From Paragorgia papillata (taxonomy: Eukaryota > Cnidaria > Anthozoa > Scleralcyonacea > Coralliidae), in the NCBI GenBank assembly GCA_035771165.1, contig JAWNZC010000467.1, positions 1,921,501 through 1,985,500 on the forward strand: a DNA stretch of 64,000 nucleotides, read 5' to 3'. Below the pieces are notes generated by a model. The model saw nothing but the letters and a program-made list of their open reading frames with translations, was not told the origin of the DNA and did no database searches. Shown here piece by piece: positions 29,236 to 39,459 of this stretch. The position numbers and the translations under genes are program-made. Within the stretch, counting starts at the first letter, position 1, and each line of letters begins with the position of its first letter.

Positions 29236-31315
29236 CTCTCCTGGCATCCCTGATCATATACAGACAGTGATTGATGGTTACAGTCAATGTTTTAGTACAC
29301 ACTGTATATCCAAAGTCTGCTTTCTAAATTAAAGAAAATTACTTTGAAAATCAGTTCAGCCAAAGGTCTTTTCATAGTACAGTCACCAACTGTAGTTTTA
29401 CTTATGCAAACAACAATCTCTGTATTATTTCTTATGTACTGAACAGCTGCATTCGGGATGTATTTAAAAGCCAGAAGTTAAGAATTCCCACCTTGAGAGA
29501 ACAATTTTCCACAACTAACTCTGGTTGTTTACACAATAAAATTAATATTACATTTACTGTGTTTGACATTTTGATTTGGACCATAACCCATTCCTGCCTA
29601 TACTGGCTACTGTAACTTAATTAGCTGATTAACAGGGATTCTCAGCAACCTAAGCAACAGTGAGTTGATCGACCCATTCAATGTGAGCTTGCAAGGCCAC
29701 CCCAACCAGCTAATGCATTCCCTCTGCAGTAGAATAAAATCATCTGGCATGTTAATGAGAATAAAATTCTAAATAGCTTAACCTGGTGGTGAAAAGGTTA
29801 ATAAAATAATTTCTTAAAACTCATAATTTATTGCTGTCGATTATGACTTTACTCATCTTAGGCTGCACATAATGTAGCCTTGGTTCAAATATCTTCAGTT
29901 GGCACTTCATCCAAAAGTAAATTTATCAGTAGAGTATACAGTACAAATGAGAGCCTTACTAACTGTGGACACCCTTGTTATAAATGGGGACTACACGCAT
30001 GCCAGCATTACCTACCTAGTACTGGCAGAAGATACTTCAGGTTAGCCTAATTTGTCAAAATTAATAGTAAGGTGGGGTGCATTGTGCTTTCCCTTGGAAA
30101 TTTTAATCTTGACTGACATTTGGACATTGGTGGGTCAAAAGTGGTCGATTGCAGTTGCTGGGATAGAATAAATCCTATCCCAGCAGCAACTCTGTCAATG
30201 ACCACCAGTGACCAAATGGAAACCAGGCTTTAGTCGCATTTTAGCCCCATTTTCAGAGTTACCAATGGAGCTTAGGAAAAATATTAAGTGGGCTGTATCC
30301 CCCCCTAGTCCCTCTATTGTTACACCCTTATCAGTTACCAGACTGCACAAGATGCCAAGTCTAAAGGGTATTTTTTGTACCAGAAGCTGCTTTATTACAG
30401 TATACATACATATACCAGTAATCATATAATTGTAATGTTTTTAAGAGTAAAGTTGATATAATTAAGCAGTGTTTTAGGTATAAAGTTAAAAAGGTGGTGC
30501 CCTTGGTTTTACTTTGATGAAGGGCTCCACAAACTTTAGTAAATTTTACAACTGAACTAGACAGCTGTGACAAATGAAACCAAAATCCAATATCATTATA
30601 AATCATATATTAGCTAAATGTGAGCATGTGTGCCACCTGCCCCTCACATCTTTGGTGTTAAGTACTTTAAAGTTAATGTTTAAAAAAATAAGTAAAAGAA
30701 GAACCTCTCACTTTGTTATTTTTTTATGCATATAATTTTTTCGCCATACTCAAATGGGCAATATAAACAGGCCGTACAAATATGGCTGGTTCATAGTGAG
30801 GTTCAGCTAGTACTAGTAGTAGTGTTTGAATATTCAATCACATAGATCAGTATAAACAGATGTAATATGAATTCATAAATGATTAAACCTCAGAAAGCTA
30901 CAGTGTCGATTATTTCGATTACACACAAACAAGTGGATTATAAAACATGTAACAAATTAAATGTTGCAAATCAACAAATGACAAATATACCACAAAGCTA
31001 GGTCACGTTTTATTTGAAAGACATACATGCAGTATTATATACATGAAATAAGTTTTTAAAATTCCAGATTTCGTTGTAATTTACCTGTAGCTGTCTACGA
31101 ATATTCGAATAAAATTCAGAACAATAATACGATATTTTCGTGTTCATAAGTTTGGTTGTTGCGCTGTGTAGCAGAGCACAGAGTGCGTCACAAATGATCT
31201 ATTATTGATCATCACAATCACCAACATCACACATTATATATTACGATGACAAATTAACTTATCTCGTTATTAAATATATTTTTCAACAGTTTCAAGACTC
31301 TCAAGAACTACAGGA
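29236..31315. other. Long non-coding stretch
   Basis: Two kilobases of AT-rich sequence with no recognised gene. Short open frames at 30195-30606 have no motif and occupy both strands. Confidence 0.5.
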
Positions 31316-32530
31316 GAATACACCAGTTTGCCAGTGTAAAATTATCCACTGGCTGCCAGAGCGCCAGGAAAAGTGTTCTATATCTCACAACTAGAGAAAT
31401 AACGCGATCCTTAGCGCCAGAGCGCCAGTTTGCCAGTGTAAAATTATCCACTGACTGCCAGAGCGCCAGTTTGCCAGTGTAAAATTATCGCACTGGCTGC
31501 CAGAGCGCCAGGAAAAGTGTTCTATATCTCACAACTAGAGAAATAACGTGATCCTTAGCGCCAGAGCGCCAGTTTGCCAGTGTAAAATTATCCACTGACT
31601 GCCAGAGCGCCAGTTTGCCAGTGTAAAATTATCCACTGACTGCCAGAGCGCCAGTTTGCCAGTGTAAAATTATCCACTGGCTGCCAGAGCGCCAGGAAAA
31701 GTGTTCATGCAATATCTCACAACTAGAGAAATAACGTGACCCTTAGCGCCAGAGCGCCAGTTTGCCAGTGTAAAATTATCCACTGGCTGCCAGAGCGCCA
31801 GGAAAAGTGTTCATGCAATATCTCACAACTAGAGAAATAACGTGACCCTTAGCGCCAGAGCGCCAGTTTGCCAGTGTAAAATTATCCACTGGCTGCCAGA
31901 GCGCCAGGAAAAGTGTTCAATATCTCACAACTAGAGAAATAACGTAACCCTTAGCGCCAGAGCGCCAGTTTGCCAGTGTAAAATTATCCACTGACTGCCA
32001 GAGCGCCAGTTTGCCAGTGTAAAATTATCCACTGGCTGCCAGAGCGCCAGGAAAAGTGTTCATGCAATATCTCACAACTAGAGAAATAACGTGATCCTTA
32101 GCGCCAGAGCGCCAGTTTGCCAGTGTAAAATTATCCACTGACTGCCAGAGCGCCAGTTTGCCAGTGTAAAATTATCCACTGGCTGCCAGAGCGCCAGGAA
32201 AAGTGTTCAATATCTCACAATTAGAGAAATAACGTAACCCTTAGCGCCAGAGCGCCAGTTTGCCAGTGTAAAATTATCCACTGACTGCCAGAGCGCCAGT
32301 TTGCCAGTGTAAAATTATCCACTGGCTGCCAGAGCGCCAGGAAAAGTCTTCAATATCTCAAAGCGGAAACTAGAGAAACAACGTGATCGTTTAGTGCCAG
32401 GGCGCCAGTTTGCCAGTGTAAAATTATCCACTGGCTGCCAGAGCGCCAGGAAAAGTCTTCAATGACAATATCTCAAAGCGAGAAACTATCTACAGAAATA
32501 ACGTGATCCTTAGCGCTAGAACGCCAGTGT
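31316..32530. repeat. Two-module satellite (41-bp 'a' and ~60-65-bp 'b' units)
   Basis: Module a contains GCCAGAGCGCCAGTTTGCC and AGTGTAAAATTATCCACTG. Module b contains GCCAGAGCGCCAGGAAAAGT, ATATCTCACAACTAGAG and AAATAACGTGATCCTTAGC. Nine b modules start near 31356, 31501, 31686, 31792, 31896, 32042, 32186, 32332 and 32438, separated by one to three a modules. Units diverge at the right end. Repeat lengths of ~105, ~146 and ~187 bp result. Confidence 0.97.
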
Positions 32531-32559
32531 AAAATTATATCCTTTCATTCCCGTGGCTG

Positions 32560-32698
32560 TGGCTATATAAGACGCACATATAAGACGCATGTTACGTTGG
32601 GGATGTGAAGTTGTTCGAAAGATAAGTTTGTTTGTGTGTTATCTCTCATACACAACGTTGTGAGACGGCCCTTTTATCTCACAGTATAAAACCTATTA
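32560..32698 (+). promoter_or_regulatory. TATA-like motifs after the satellite
   Basis: CTATATAAGACGCAC and ATATAAGACGCATG are consecutive TATA-box-like words at about 32563-32593. They lie about 110-135 bp upstream of the ATG at 32699. The pairing suggests a promoter, but no transcript evidence is available. Confidence 0.35.
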
Positions 32699-32848
32699 AT
32701 GGCTAATTTCGAGTTGGCCAGCGATGAAGATTTTTATGAAAAATTGCGATAGGAAGAAAATATAAAACTGTCAAAATATTTTAGAAGAAGACTGGTTAGC
32801 CCTACATGCACTTCAGAATCTAACAAAAGACAATTGATGCACATAAAA
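32699..32848 (+). pseudogene. Short broken ORF downstream of the satellite
   Basis: ATG at 32699 opens MANFELASDEDFYEKLR, an acidic start like those of Crypton-type recombinase genes, then meets TAG at 32750. The same frame continues after the stop with EENIKLSKYFRRRLVSP to 32848. Either a dead gene start or chance. The family link is only suggestive. Confidence 0.3.
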
Positions 32849-32852
32849 TAAG

Positions 32853-33254
32853 CTCATACCTATTGCAGCATACAAGATGAGTTAGAAATTTGAACTATTA
32901 AGGATTCATGGGCTCGGAAGTCAGATTATAATTTCTTGTTTCCTTTCATGTTAAAAGTGTTATGCTAATTGGCTTTTTTTGTCTAAGCTTCTTATCAGAT
33001 ACTCAAAAAGGTGTGTTGGTTTGCGCTAAAATAACCAAGTCGAAGGTGTAATTAATTATTGAACTGAATACAAGAACACTGTTTAAAATAACATTTTTAT
33101 TTTCCACAATAATCAATATATAAGCGTTACTAGTTTGAGACTTAACTTGTCGTGTCAATCAGGATAATCAAACAAAAAAGTAAAATTAGAATATCGACAA
33201 TTTTTGGCCTAATATATTTTGTTCTCTATTGTTCATTCTTCTCCATCATTGGCG
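32853..33254. other. Non-coding spacer
   Basis: AT-rich, nothing recognised. It lies downstream of the minus-strand terminal exon at 33255 and may hold its 3' UTR. Confidence 0.45.
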
Positions 33255-33628
33255 CTATTCAATATACGGGAAGCGATTTCGTTTGTTGCCATTAACGTTC
33301 GCGAATCCTGTTTGAGACATCCATGTTGGTCTAAAGAAAGACTTGCGATATGCATGCATGGACAAGCCAAGTCTAGCTAGACTACTTTCATCTACTTCAG
33401 CTGGAACTTCTTTCACGAAGGCAATGGTTGCGCCATTTTTGACCACATAACCAAGATGTTGGCTTTCAAGTGTAACCATACTTTCTTGCACGTCTGTTGG
33501 GGAAGGTCTTGTTCCCGAGCTGAATCGCTCTCTCAACAAATTGGTCACGACAAGTGGACCATCGTAGTTGATGATCTTCTTCGCAATCTTTGCTGTCGTT
33601 TCTTCAGCGGCGCCTGTCAAGTGCTGTG
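33255..33628 (-). CDS. Unrecognised protein, probable terminal exon
   Basis: The minus-strand exon begins after a clear acceptor (TTCTTATATCACAG) and runs to a stop at 33255. It encodes about 122 residues: HLTGAAEETTAKIAKKI, LVVTNLLRERFSSG, PTDVQESMVTLESQHLGYVV, AFVKEVPAEVDESSLARLGL and a basic tail (GNKRNRFPYIE). The pattern is helix-rich with a winged-helix-like LLRERF...ESM..LE rhythm, but no family is named. No stop or frameshift is visible, and codon use is ordinary. The exon at 34219-34519 on the same strand may precede it. Confidence 0.6.
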
Positions 33629-33929
33629 ATATAAGAAAATACAGTAAGGACAATAGAAAATGGAAAATGTTAGAATTTAACGTAGATAAGTATAAAAGAG
33701 TTTATAATTTTTAAATAAAATACGTGTTGGTTTAAGACATGTTGCTTATAAATGTTTAATTCCCGACGGCTTAAAACCAACAAGGATCAGTTTATCTACG
33801 ATCTAGACTACCACCAAGCAAGGCATAATTATAGTTACATTAATTACAATTATATTTTTTTAGTTATACATACAGGACTGGATGCATGCAAGGGGACATA
33901 CTTTTCACATTTCTATCAAAGAACACAAG

Positions 33930-34210
33930 AACTAAAAGTTTTCCCAACTTTTTTGGGGGGAAGACAGAATCCGCGAGGGGGGGATAGTATCCACTAGCAG
34001 AGTGTCCGGGGGACAGTTTCAGCAGGGGACACTCCCCCCTTCCGTGGGAAAATATTTAATTCTAGTATAAAGTTGTATATCGAAAGTATGTTTTGCGGTT
34101 TTGTTATGAAACTGCACTCGATTAAATGCAGCAAATAGCATTTGAAAGCCCAGAAGAAAAAAAATTCAGAGGGCATGCCCCCGAACCACACCTTCGACTT
34201 TGGGGTTCGC
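33930..34210. mobile_element. C/G-ended transposon remnant in the intron
   Basis: GGGGGGAAGACAG, GTGTCCGGGGGACAG, GGGGACACTCCCCCC and GAGGGCATGCCCCCGAACC with TTCGACTTTGGGG mark a degraded element of the C/G-ended type between the two unrecognised exons. Confidence 0.45.
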
Positions 34211-34218
34211 TAAGTTAA

Positions 34219-34519
34219 TTAACCCCCTGTTTTAAAAAATTCTGGATGCAACTTTACCTTTTCGATTATGTCTTTTTGTTTCTTGAAATATGCATTTAAC
34301 TTGATGGCCTGTTTCACGTATCTCTTTGGAATTGTTCTTGAAATTGGCCCGTACGCTTGAAACAGAGCCCGCCGAGTATACTGGTAGGTGATGTACAATA
34401 TCACCGTCCAGCGCAAAACATGGCGACGTTCTTTAGTTGCCCTAGTAACTAAGTTGCCAGCCTGCCAACTAGAATTGAGTTGAAGACAAACTTGTTCGTC
34501 AAACTTGTCAAAGTGAGAC
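34219..34519 (-). CDS. Unrecognised protein, probable internal or first coding exon
   Basis: The minus-strand open frame encodes about 100 residues: SHFDKFDEQVCLQLNSSW, LVTRATKERRHVLRWTVI, LYITYQYTRRALFQAYG, TIPKRYVKQAIKLNAYF and IIEKVKLHPEFFKTG. It is rich in aromatic and basic residues and looks like a compact helical protein. A stop lies upstream in frame, and GGTTAG just before SHFDK can serve as acceptor. GGGGTTAAT at its end can serve as a donor. If joined to 33628-33255 the intron would be ~0.6 kb. No family is recognised. It is not the usual wording of any transposon protein known to me. Confidence 0.5.
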
Positions 34520-34669
34520 GCTCTAACCGCCAATCAAATTTATCACACGGGAGACTACTTGTATGATTATTTTGTCCTGGTGCAAGTCACGGTACTTCTC
34601 TGGCCTTTTTAGAGTTTTATTTTTCCATAAAAATTTGTTGATCAGAGTAGTTGTGTAATAAATCTCTTA

Positions 34670-34920
34670 TTAGATGTTTTGGTGTGTAGTATCGCTGTAT
34701 ATATTTTTCTTGTTTGTATTTTGACTCGCCCTGCGGGCTTGTCAAAATACGGCATAACTCGTAAAAATATACAGCGATACTACACACCAAAATATCTAAT
34801 AATAATATATATATATATATTATTATATGTTTTGGTGTGTAGTATCGCTGTATATTTTTACGAGTCACGCCGTATTTTGACAAGCCCGCAGGGCGAGTCA
34901 AAGTGCAGGGCGAGTCAATA
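34670..34920. mobile_element. Three-armed foldback element
   Basis: TTTTGGTGTGTAGTATCGCT and the adjoining TGTATATTTTTACGAGT, GACAAGCCCGCAGGGCGAG words occur forward at 34677, inverted at 34725-34795 and forward again at 34828-34902. A TA/TTA run (34798-34828) separates the last two. Strong hairpin potential. Confidence 0.85.
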
Positions 34921-35144
34921 TATATATATATACTGCTATGTACAGGTTATGATGATATATGTTAATGTCGTAATGTATGTTGTTAAGCGAAGAGATGAAT
35001 ATGCTAGCTCGGATATGAGAATTGAGTGTAAATGTTCTTCGAGAAATTTTACTCAGAAAAAATTGCTGAGTTACCAAGCGGGACTCGAACCCACAAGCTT
35101 CTGATCGCCGGTGAGACGCTCTAACCATTGAGCTACTGGGACTC
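34921..35144 (-). mobile_element. SINE with tRNA-like head, copy 1
   Basis: On the minus strand 35141-35071 is tRNA-like: TAGCTCAATGGTTAGAGCG (A box) and GGTTCGAGTCCCG (B box) at the right spacing. The anticodon loop lacks the invariant T before the anticodon, and the stem has a mismatch, so it is not a working tRNA. An unrelated body follows (CTGAGTAAAATTTCTCGAAG, ATTCTCATATCCGAGC) with a CATTAACATAT-rich end. The Pol III boxes plus body fit a tRNA-derived SINE. Confidence 0.75.
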
Positions 35145-35185
35145 GACAGATGATTTGAACGTAGGTTGAGTTCGATGTATGACAT

Positions 35186-35452
35186 TATATACTGCTATGT
35201 ACATGTATGATGACATATGTTAATGTCGTAATGCATGTTGTTAAGCGAAGAGATGAATATGGTAGCTCGGATATGAGAATTGAGTGTAAATGGTCTTCGA
35301 GCTATTTTACTCAGAGAAATGTTCTGAGTTCCCAAGCTGGACTCGAACCCACAAGCTTCTGATCGCCGGTGAGACGCTCTAACCGTTTGGGAACTCAGAA
35401 AATTTTTCTGAGTAAAATAGCTCGAAGAACATTTATACTCAATTCCTGTATA
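35186..35452. mobile_element. SINE copy 2 with an inverted partial copy (hairpin)
   Basis: 35186-35390 repeats the 34921-35144 element on the minus strand, but its tRNA head stops after the A box (CTCTAACCGTTTGGG). From about 35391 the body reappears in the opposite direction (GGGAACTCAG, CTGAGTAAAATAGCTCGAAG, ACTCAATTC), giving a hairpin of about 65-bp arms. It abuts the broken end of Gypsy-2. Confidence 0.75.
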
Positions 35453-35454
35453 CG

Positions 35455-37480
35455 TTATGGCAAAGTCGTAGGCAGATAAGTCCGATAACCAGCGATGATC
35501 GGTTGTACTGAGTTGTACTAATTACTGTCTGTAACAACGTGAAACTTGCTTCCATAGAGATACTGCTTGAACTTTTCAGTCAGCGACCATTTCAAGGCGA
35601 GAAAATCACGACGGTAAGCCGAGTAACGTCTCTCTGCGACGATAAGGGAACGGCTTCCATATGCTATTACTCTGGGTTTTCCATCTAGCACTTGGTACAA
35701 TGCAACTCCGAGTCCGTAGCCAGAAGCATCCGTGTGAAGAATGAATGGAAGATTGAAGTCTGGGAATGCCAAGATGGGGTACGAAGACAGTCTTTCGATC
35801 ATTGTCTCGAAAGCTGTTTGACATTCCTGCGACCACTTGAACGGCTCTCTTCGGCTTTTTCAGGTCTCCTTCGACTCCTGTTCTTTAGCCAGGTGGTGAA
35901 GCGGTGCGGCTATCTTTGCACATCCTTCGATAAATGACCGGTAGTACCGCACAAACCCCAGGAAGGTCTGTAGCTCTTTAGCGTTTTGTGGTGGATATTG
36001 TAACCACTTCTTCAAGGCAGAAATCTTGCTAGGATCAGGTGCTACTCCTTGCTGGGATATCACATGGCCAAGGTATGATAACTCAGTTTGGAATAAGTAG
36101 CGCTTGGACGGCCTCAACTTGAATCCATACTCTCCCAGTCGTTGTAACACAAGCTTTAAGCGTTCTAGCATTTCCTCGAAGCTCCATCGTCATCCAAATA
36201 CGCTAGACAGAACTTTAGGATTAGTCCATGTAGACACTTCTCCATCAACCGTTGGAATGTTGCTGGCGCGTTATTCAAACCTCAAGGGTCTCTGTCATCC
36301 TAGGAATTGGATAGGAGTCTCTGATTGTCTTTGCATTCAGTTTCCGTTAATTGACGCAGATCATCAAGCTGTCAACTTTTTTTCTAACCAGAACGACGGG
36401 TGATGCGTATGGACTTTTGGATTCTCTAAGGATTCCTGCCTCCAAAAGGTCTGTAAGGGCCATTCGAAACTCTTCCAGTTGACCGGGTGGCATCCTGTGG
36501 TATGGTTATCTGGTCGGTACGTCGTCTTTGAGGTGTATTTCGTGGTAAACTGTTTCCGTTTGGCCTAGGTCTTTGTCGTCCTTGGCAAACACATACGACA
36601 TCTTGGTAAGGCGTTCACGTTCCTGTTTCTTTTGCGTTTCTGTTAAGGATGTCTCGTCCAGATCAAACGTACTATCGGGGCTTCCTTGCTCATCCTTGAC
36701 ATCACTTTTCATGGTCGGAGCCAAATTTTTCACTTCGTTGACAACTTGAGCCGAAGTTATGACAGCCTTCGGTTGTATGGTAATAGGAGTGTCACTGTTG
36801 TTGGTATAACCTCTACAGGAATTCTCCACTTAGCTAAGCATGAGGGCAGGGTAACGAGTCTAGGCGTCACAACCAGCCTGAGGTGAGTTGAGAGTTTTGT
36901 TTCAAAAAGCACATCAGTTGGTGTTGCAAAACTGGCATTTGCCAAACACATGATAGTTCTCGTCTGGTGTGAACCAAGTGTTATAGTACGTCTTGTCGTA
37001 TCTAGACTGTACTTTAGTTCCTGGCGAATCTTTTTTAAAACACATTTCTTGATGGCACATAGATTTGTAGGCTCTTTACCATGCAGAAGATGTCCGTCGT
37101 TTTAGAAGAAATCTATTTCCTCCCTCTGAATCACAATATTGCTTGCATTGTCGGACTAAATTTGTACCAACTATCAATGGAACACGCTGGTTGTACTCGT
37201 TGTCTGGGCATGTCAAAGGAGGTATCGATACCGACATCTTCAGCAGGAAACTGGATGTTTACGACCGTATAACCAAGAAAAGGAACATCGTGACCAGCTG
37301 CATCGACTATACGAACCAGGTCTTCAAACAGTTTGATAGTACTGTCGCGAAGATGCTTCTTGTAAAATGGCTCAGCTACTGATGTTATCTGGCTTCCAGT
37401 GTCCAACAGCCCAATGCAGGCGTGACCATTAACAATAGACCTTTTCAAGGTTATTTCCGCCATGACTCAAGGGGTGCAAA
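35455..37480 (-). mobile_element. pol: Gypsy/Ty3 element 2, truncated, pol only
   Basis: Read right to left. Protease: NGHACIGLLDTGSQITSV at about 37430. RT fingers follow (ALTDLLEAGIL, SPYASPVV), then PIPRMTE at about 36300. The sequence then jumps to NNAPATFQRLMEKCLHG and AYLDDDG (about 36190), losing motif A with its catalytic Asp, and the strand after YLDD is shortened. The thumb and connection are intact (LSYLGHVISQQGV, FLGFVRYYRSFIEGC). RNase H has FILHTDASGYGLGVALYQ and FHVVTDSN. It stops after HRWLSDLSAYDFAITY at about 35456, so integrase and both LTRs are absent. No gag is seen. Unrelated in wording to Gypsy-1, hence a different lineage. Confidence 0.9.
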
Positions 37481-37504
37481 ACCAGTGGGGCGAGCGCGCG
37501 GCTA

Positions 37505-37600
37505 TGCCTAATTATTATATAGCATGCTATCGGATATGAGCTTTTGCGTAATCTGATTGGTTCCCTACTACCAGGCTATCAGCTCATATCCTACTAGTAG
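37505..37600. repeat. Foldback with GGATATGAGC arms
   Basis: ATGCTATCGGATATGAGCTT is inverted as GCTATCAGCTCATATCC at about 37576-37592. Non-coding, immediately upstream of the small ORF at 37613. Confidence 0.55.
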
Positions 37601-37612
37601 AGGAAAAACAAG

Positions 37613-37732
37613 ATGGCGGCATGTTTTTTAAAACTGCCGAAAAGAGTTGAAATTGACGGATTTTTATACAGAAAAACATCAACACCCTCAAACCAATGTA
37701 TAAGAAAACAACATTGTGTAAAAATACATTAA
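37613..37732 (+). CDS. Small ORF, possible first exon
   Basis: An ATG in AAGATGGCGG context opens a 39-codon frame: MAACFLKLPKRVEIDGFLYR, then KTSTPSNQC. A GTATAAG donor-like word lies at about 37697, so it could be a first coding exon rather than a complete peptide. No family recognised and no second exon found. Also possible is chance within a transposon remnant. Confidence 0.3.
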   Translation: MAACFLKLPKRVEIDGFLYRKTSTPSNQCIRKQHCVKIH

Positions 37733-37790
37733 CAAATACACAATTTAGCATGTCAAATGGTAAAATTCACCTAAAAATTACGTCTTTTTA

Positions 37791-38028
37791 GACTAATTTA
37801 ATTCGAAAAAAACTTTGGTGACCCCAAAGTATGAGTAATCAATAGGCCGATTTTAAAAAAATTCTGTAGAAGGAATAATTTTTTCCCCGAAACAATCATG
37901 TTTTAAAAAATTTGGATATACAGAATTTTTTTTAAATCGGCCTATTGATTACTCATACTTCTAAGGAAAAGTTCTAATAAAAAAACAAATGAGGGGTTAC
38001 CAAAGTTTTTTTCGAATTAAATTAGTAT
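37791..38028. mobile_element. Foldback element with ~75-bp arms
   Basis: CTAATTTAATTCGAAAAAAA, CTTTGGTGACCCC, AGTATGAGTAATCAATAGGC and CGATTTTAAAAAAATTCTG return in inverted order at 37922-38028. The centre is about 50 bp. Non-coding. Confidence 0.88.
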
Positions 38029-38062
38029 GAAGGGTAATTGGCAGCCATTTTGAAACACCATT

Positions 38063-38112
38063 GTTGCCATAGCAACCATTGTTGCCATAGCAACCATTGT
38101 TGCCATAGCAAC
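38063..38112. promoter_or_regulatory. Cluster of three RFX-type X-boxes
   Basis: GTTGCCATAGCAAC occurs three times (38063-38076, 38081-38094, 38099-38112) with an exact 18-bp period. Each is two facing GTTGCC/GCTATGGC-type half-sites matching the RFX X-box consensus. In animals RFX factors act at ciliary and neuronal genes. No target gene was recognised nearby, so function is unproven. It may simply be a short tandem repeat. Confidence 0.6.
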
Positions 38113-38329
38113 AACTGTTGCTATTTATTTGGTAACAGTTTTTGATTGTCAGAATGTTTAGCTATGGATAACATTTAGTTTTATTCTTTTTCCGAGTTGT
38201 TTATGCACGTGTATTGGACTCTCAAACTTGTATTTTCCATATTTCTAGGAACTGTATGGAGACACCTTAACTGTATATAATCTTTAACTTTTCTAAAATA
38301 AAGTCTTTCAACTTAAGATCGCGTGTTTA

Positions 38330-38610
38330 TATTTTATGTATCTTGCGTGATTGTAAACAATTTTACACACCATAAGTTGTCTAAAAAAGCACGTCTTCAG
38401 TGAAGAAAGAACACACACATTGTGTAGAAAAACACGCACTGCGTGTACGAAAACACAATTAAAAAAACACGGTTTATAGTGTGTCGTTTGGTGACAAGCT
38501 TTTCACACGCGTTATAGAGTGTAAATTTACACACCTAATTTACATCCGTGTAAAAAAAAACCGCGGCTTATAGTGTGTTTTGTCTAATTTCTACACACTT
38601 GTTTTTAGAG
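38330..38610. repeat. ACAC/GTGT-rich inverted words
   Basis: Clusters of ACACAC, GTGTGT, AAAAACACG and ACCGCGGCTTATAGTGTGTT-like words repeat twice (38462-38500, 38556-38580). Low-complexity, non-coding. Confidence 0.5.
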
Positions 38611-39455
38611 TCCAACAGTTACGTTCACGGTGCTCAGCTAGCTGTTGTGGACAAATTTGTGTCTTTGGGAAGCACTCTTCACAGGAATGGTTCGCTAGAT
38701 TCTGAAATATCCTACAGACTGGAGAGAGCAAGCGTAGCTTTTGATAAACTTGAGCACATGGTGTGGTCTCAGCATAACATAACGTTGAATACCAAGCTGA
38801 TTGTATATGACGCATGTGTCTTACTGCCCTGCTCTATTCCTCTGAAACATGGACCACATACCGTCATCATGTGAAGTTCTGGAACGTGTCCATCAGAACT
38901 GTCTGAGACGAATTATAGACATCAAATGGCAAACGTTCACACCTGACACTGAAATTCCTAAGAGAGCAGGCTGTTTGAGCATCGAGTCACACATCACGAA
39001 CAACCGAATGCGACGGACTGCATGGACACGTTGTTAGGTTAGAAGATTGTAGATTGACGAAAATGGTTTTCTACGGTGAACTGGCTGAAGGAAAACGCCC
39101 AACTCATATGCCTAAGAAGCGCTACATGGACTGTGTGAAACACAACTTGAGGGATATGGGCATAGATGTAAGTAAGTGGGAATTGATTGCACTGAATAGG
39201 GACCTTCGGAGAAAAACTATTTATGATGGCATTAATAGATTTGAACAAAAGCGGGTAGTAAAGGACAAAGTTGAAACGTGCTGCAAGGAAATTTGTTTGT
39301 GGCATAACAGATCCGGAACTAACATGCTCTTTTTGTCGTCGCTTTTGTTTGTCAAAGGCGGTCTTGGGAAGGCATTTGAAAATACGTGATGATGTGCGAG
39401 AGACGCCATTGCGTAGAATGCTAAGTCACTTCCGGGAACTTAATAATATTTAACG
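38610..39455 (+). pseudogene. LINE ORF2 C-terminal fragment with Zn finger
   Basis: Frames overlapping from 38610 to 39453 encode VDKFVSLGSTLHRNGSLDSE, LYSSETWTTYRHHV-like, CLRRIIDIKWQTFTPDTEI, HVVRLEDCRL-like, PKKRYMDCVKHNLRDMGID and a terminal finger C-x2-CxxC with H (TCSFCRRFCLSKAVLGRHL). This matches the thumb-to-C-terminus region of the invertebrate LINEs often annotated as 'endonuclease-reverse transcriptase'. At least two frameshifts (near 38865 and 39290) and a stop near 39037 break it. The catalytic part is missing. Confidence 0.85.
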
Positions 39456-39459
39456 GCAA

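Noticed and set aside
31316..32530. Regular repeats with intervening sequence resembling a CRISPR array
   Set aside because: The 'spacers' are themselves repeated, unit length varies, there are no cas genes and the DNA is clearly eukaryotic. It is a satellite.
35071..35141. Functional tRNA gene
   Set aside because: The A and B boxes are fine, but the anticodon loop lacks T33, the anticodon stem has a mismatch and the copy is part of a repeated SINE.
34898..35185. 95-codon frame with MVRASHRRSEACGFESR
   Set aside because: This is the well-known chance translation of tRNA-like sequence, here the SINE head.
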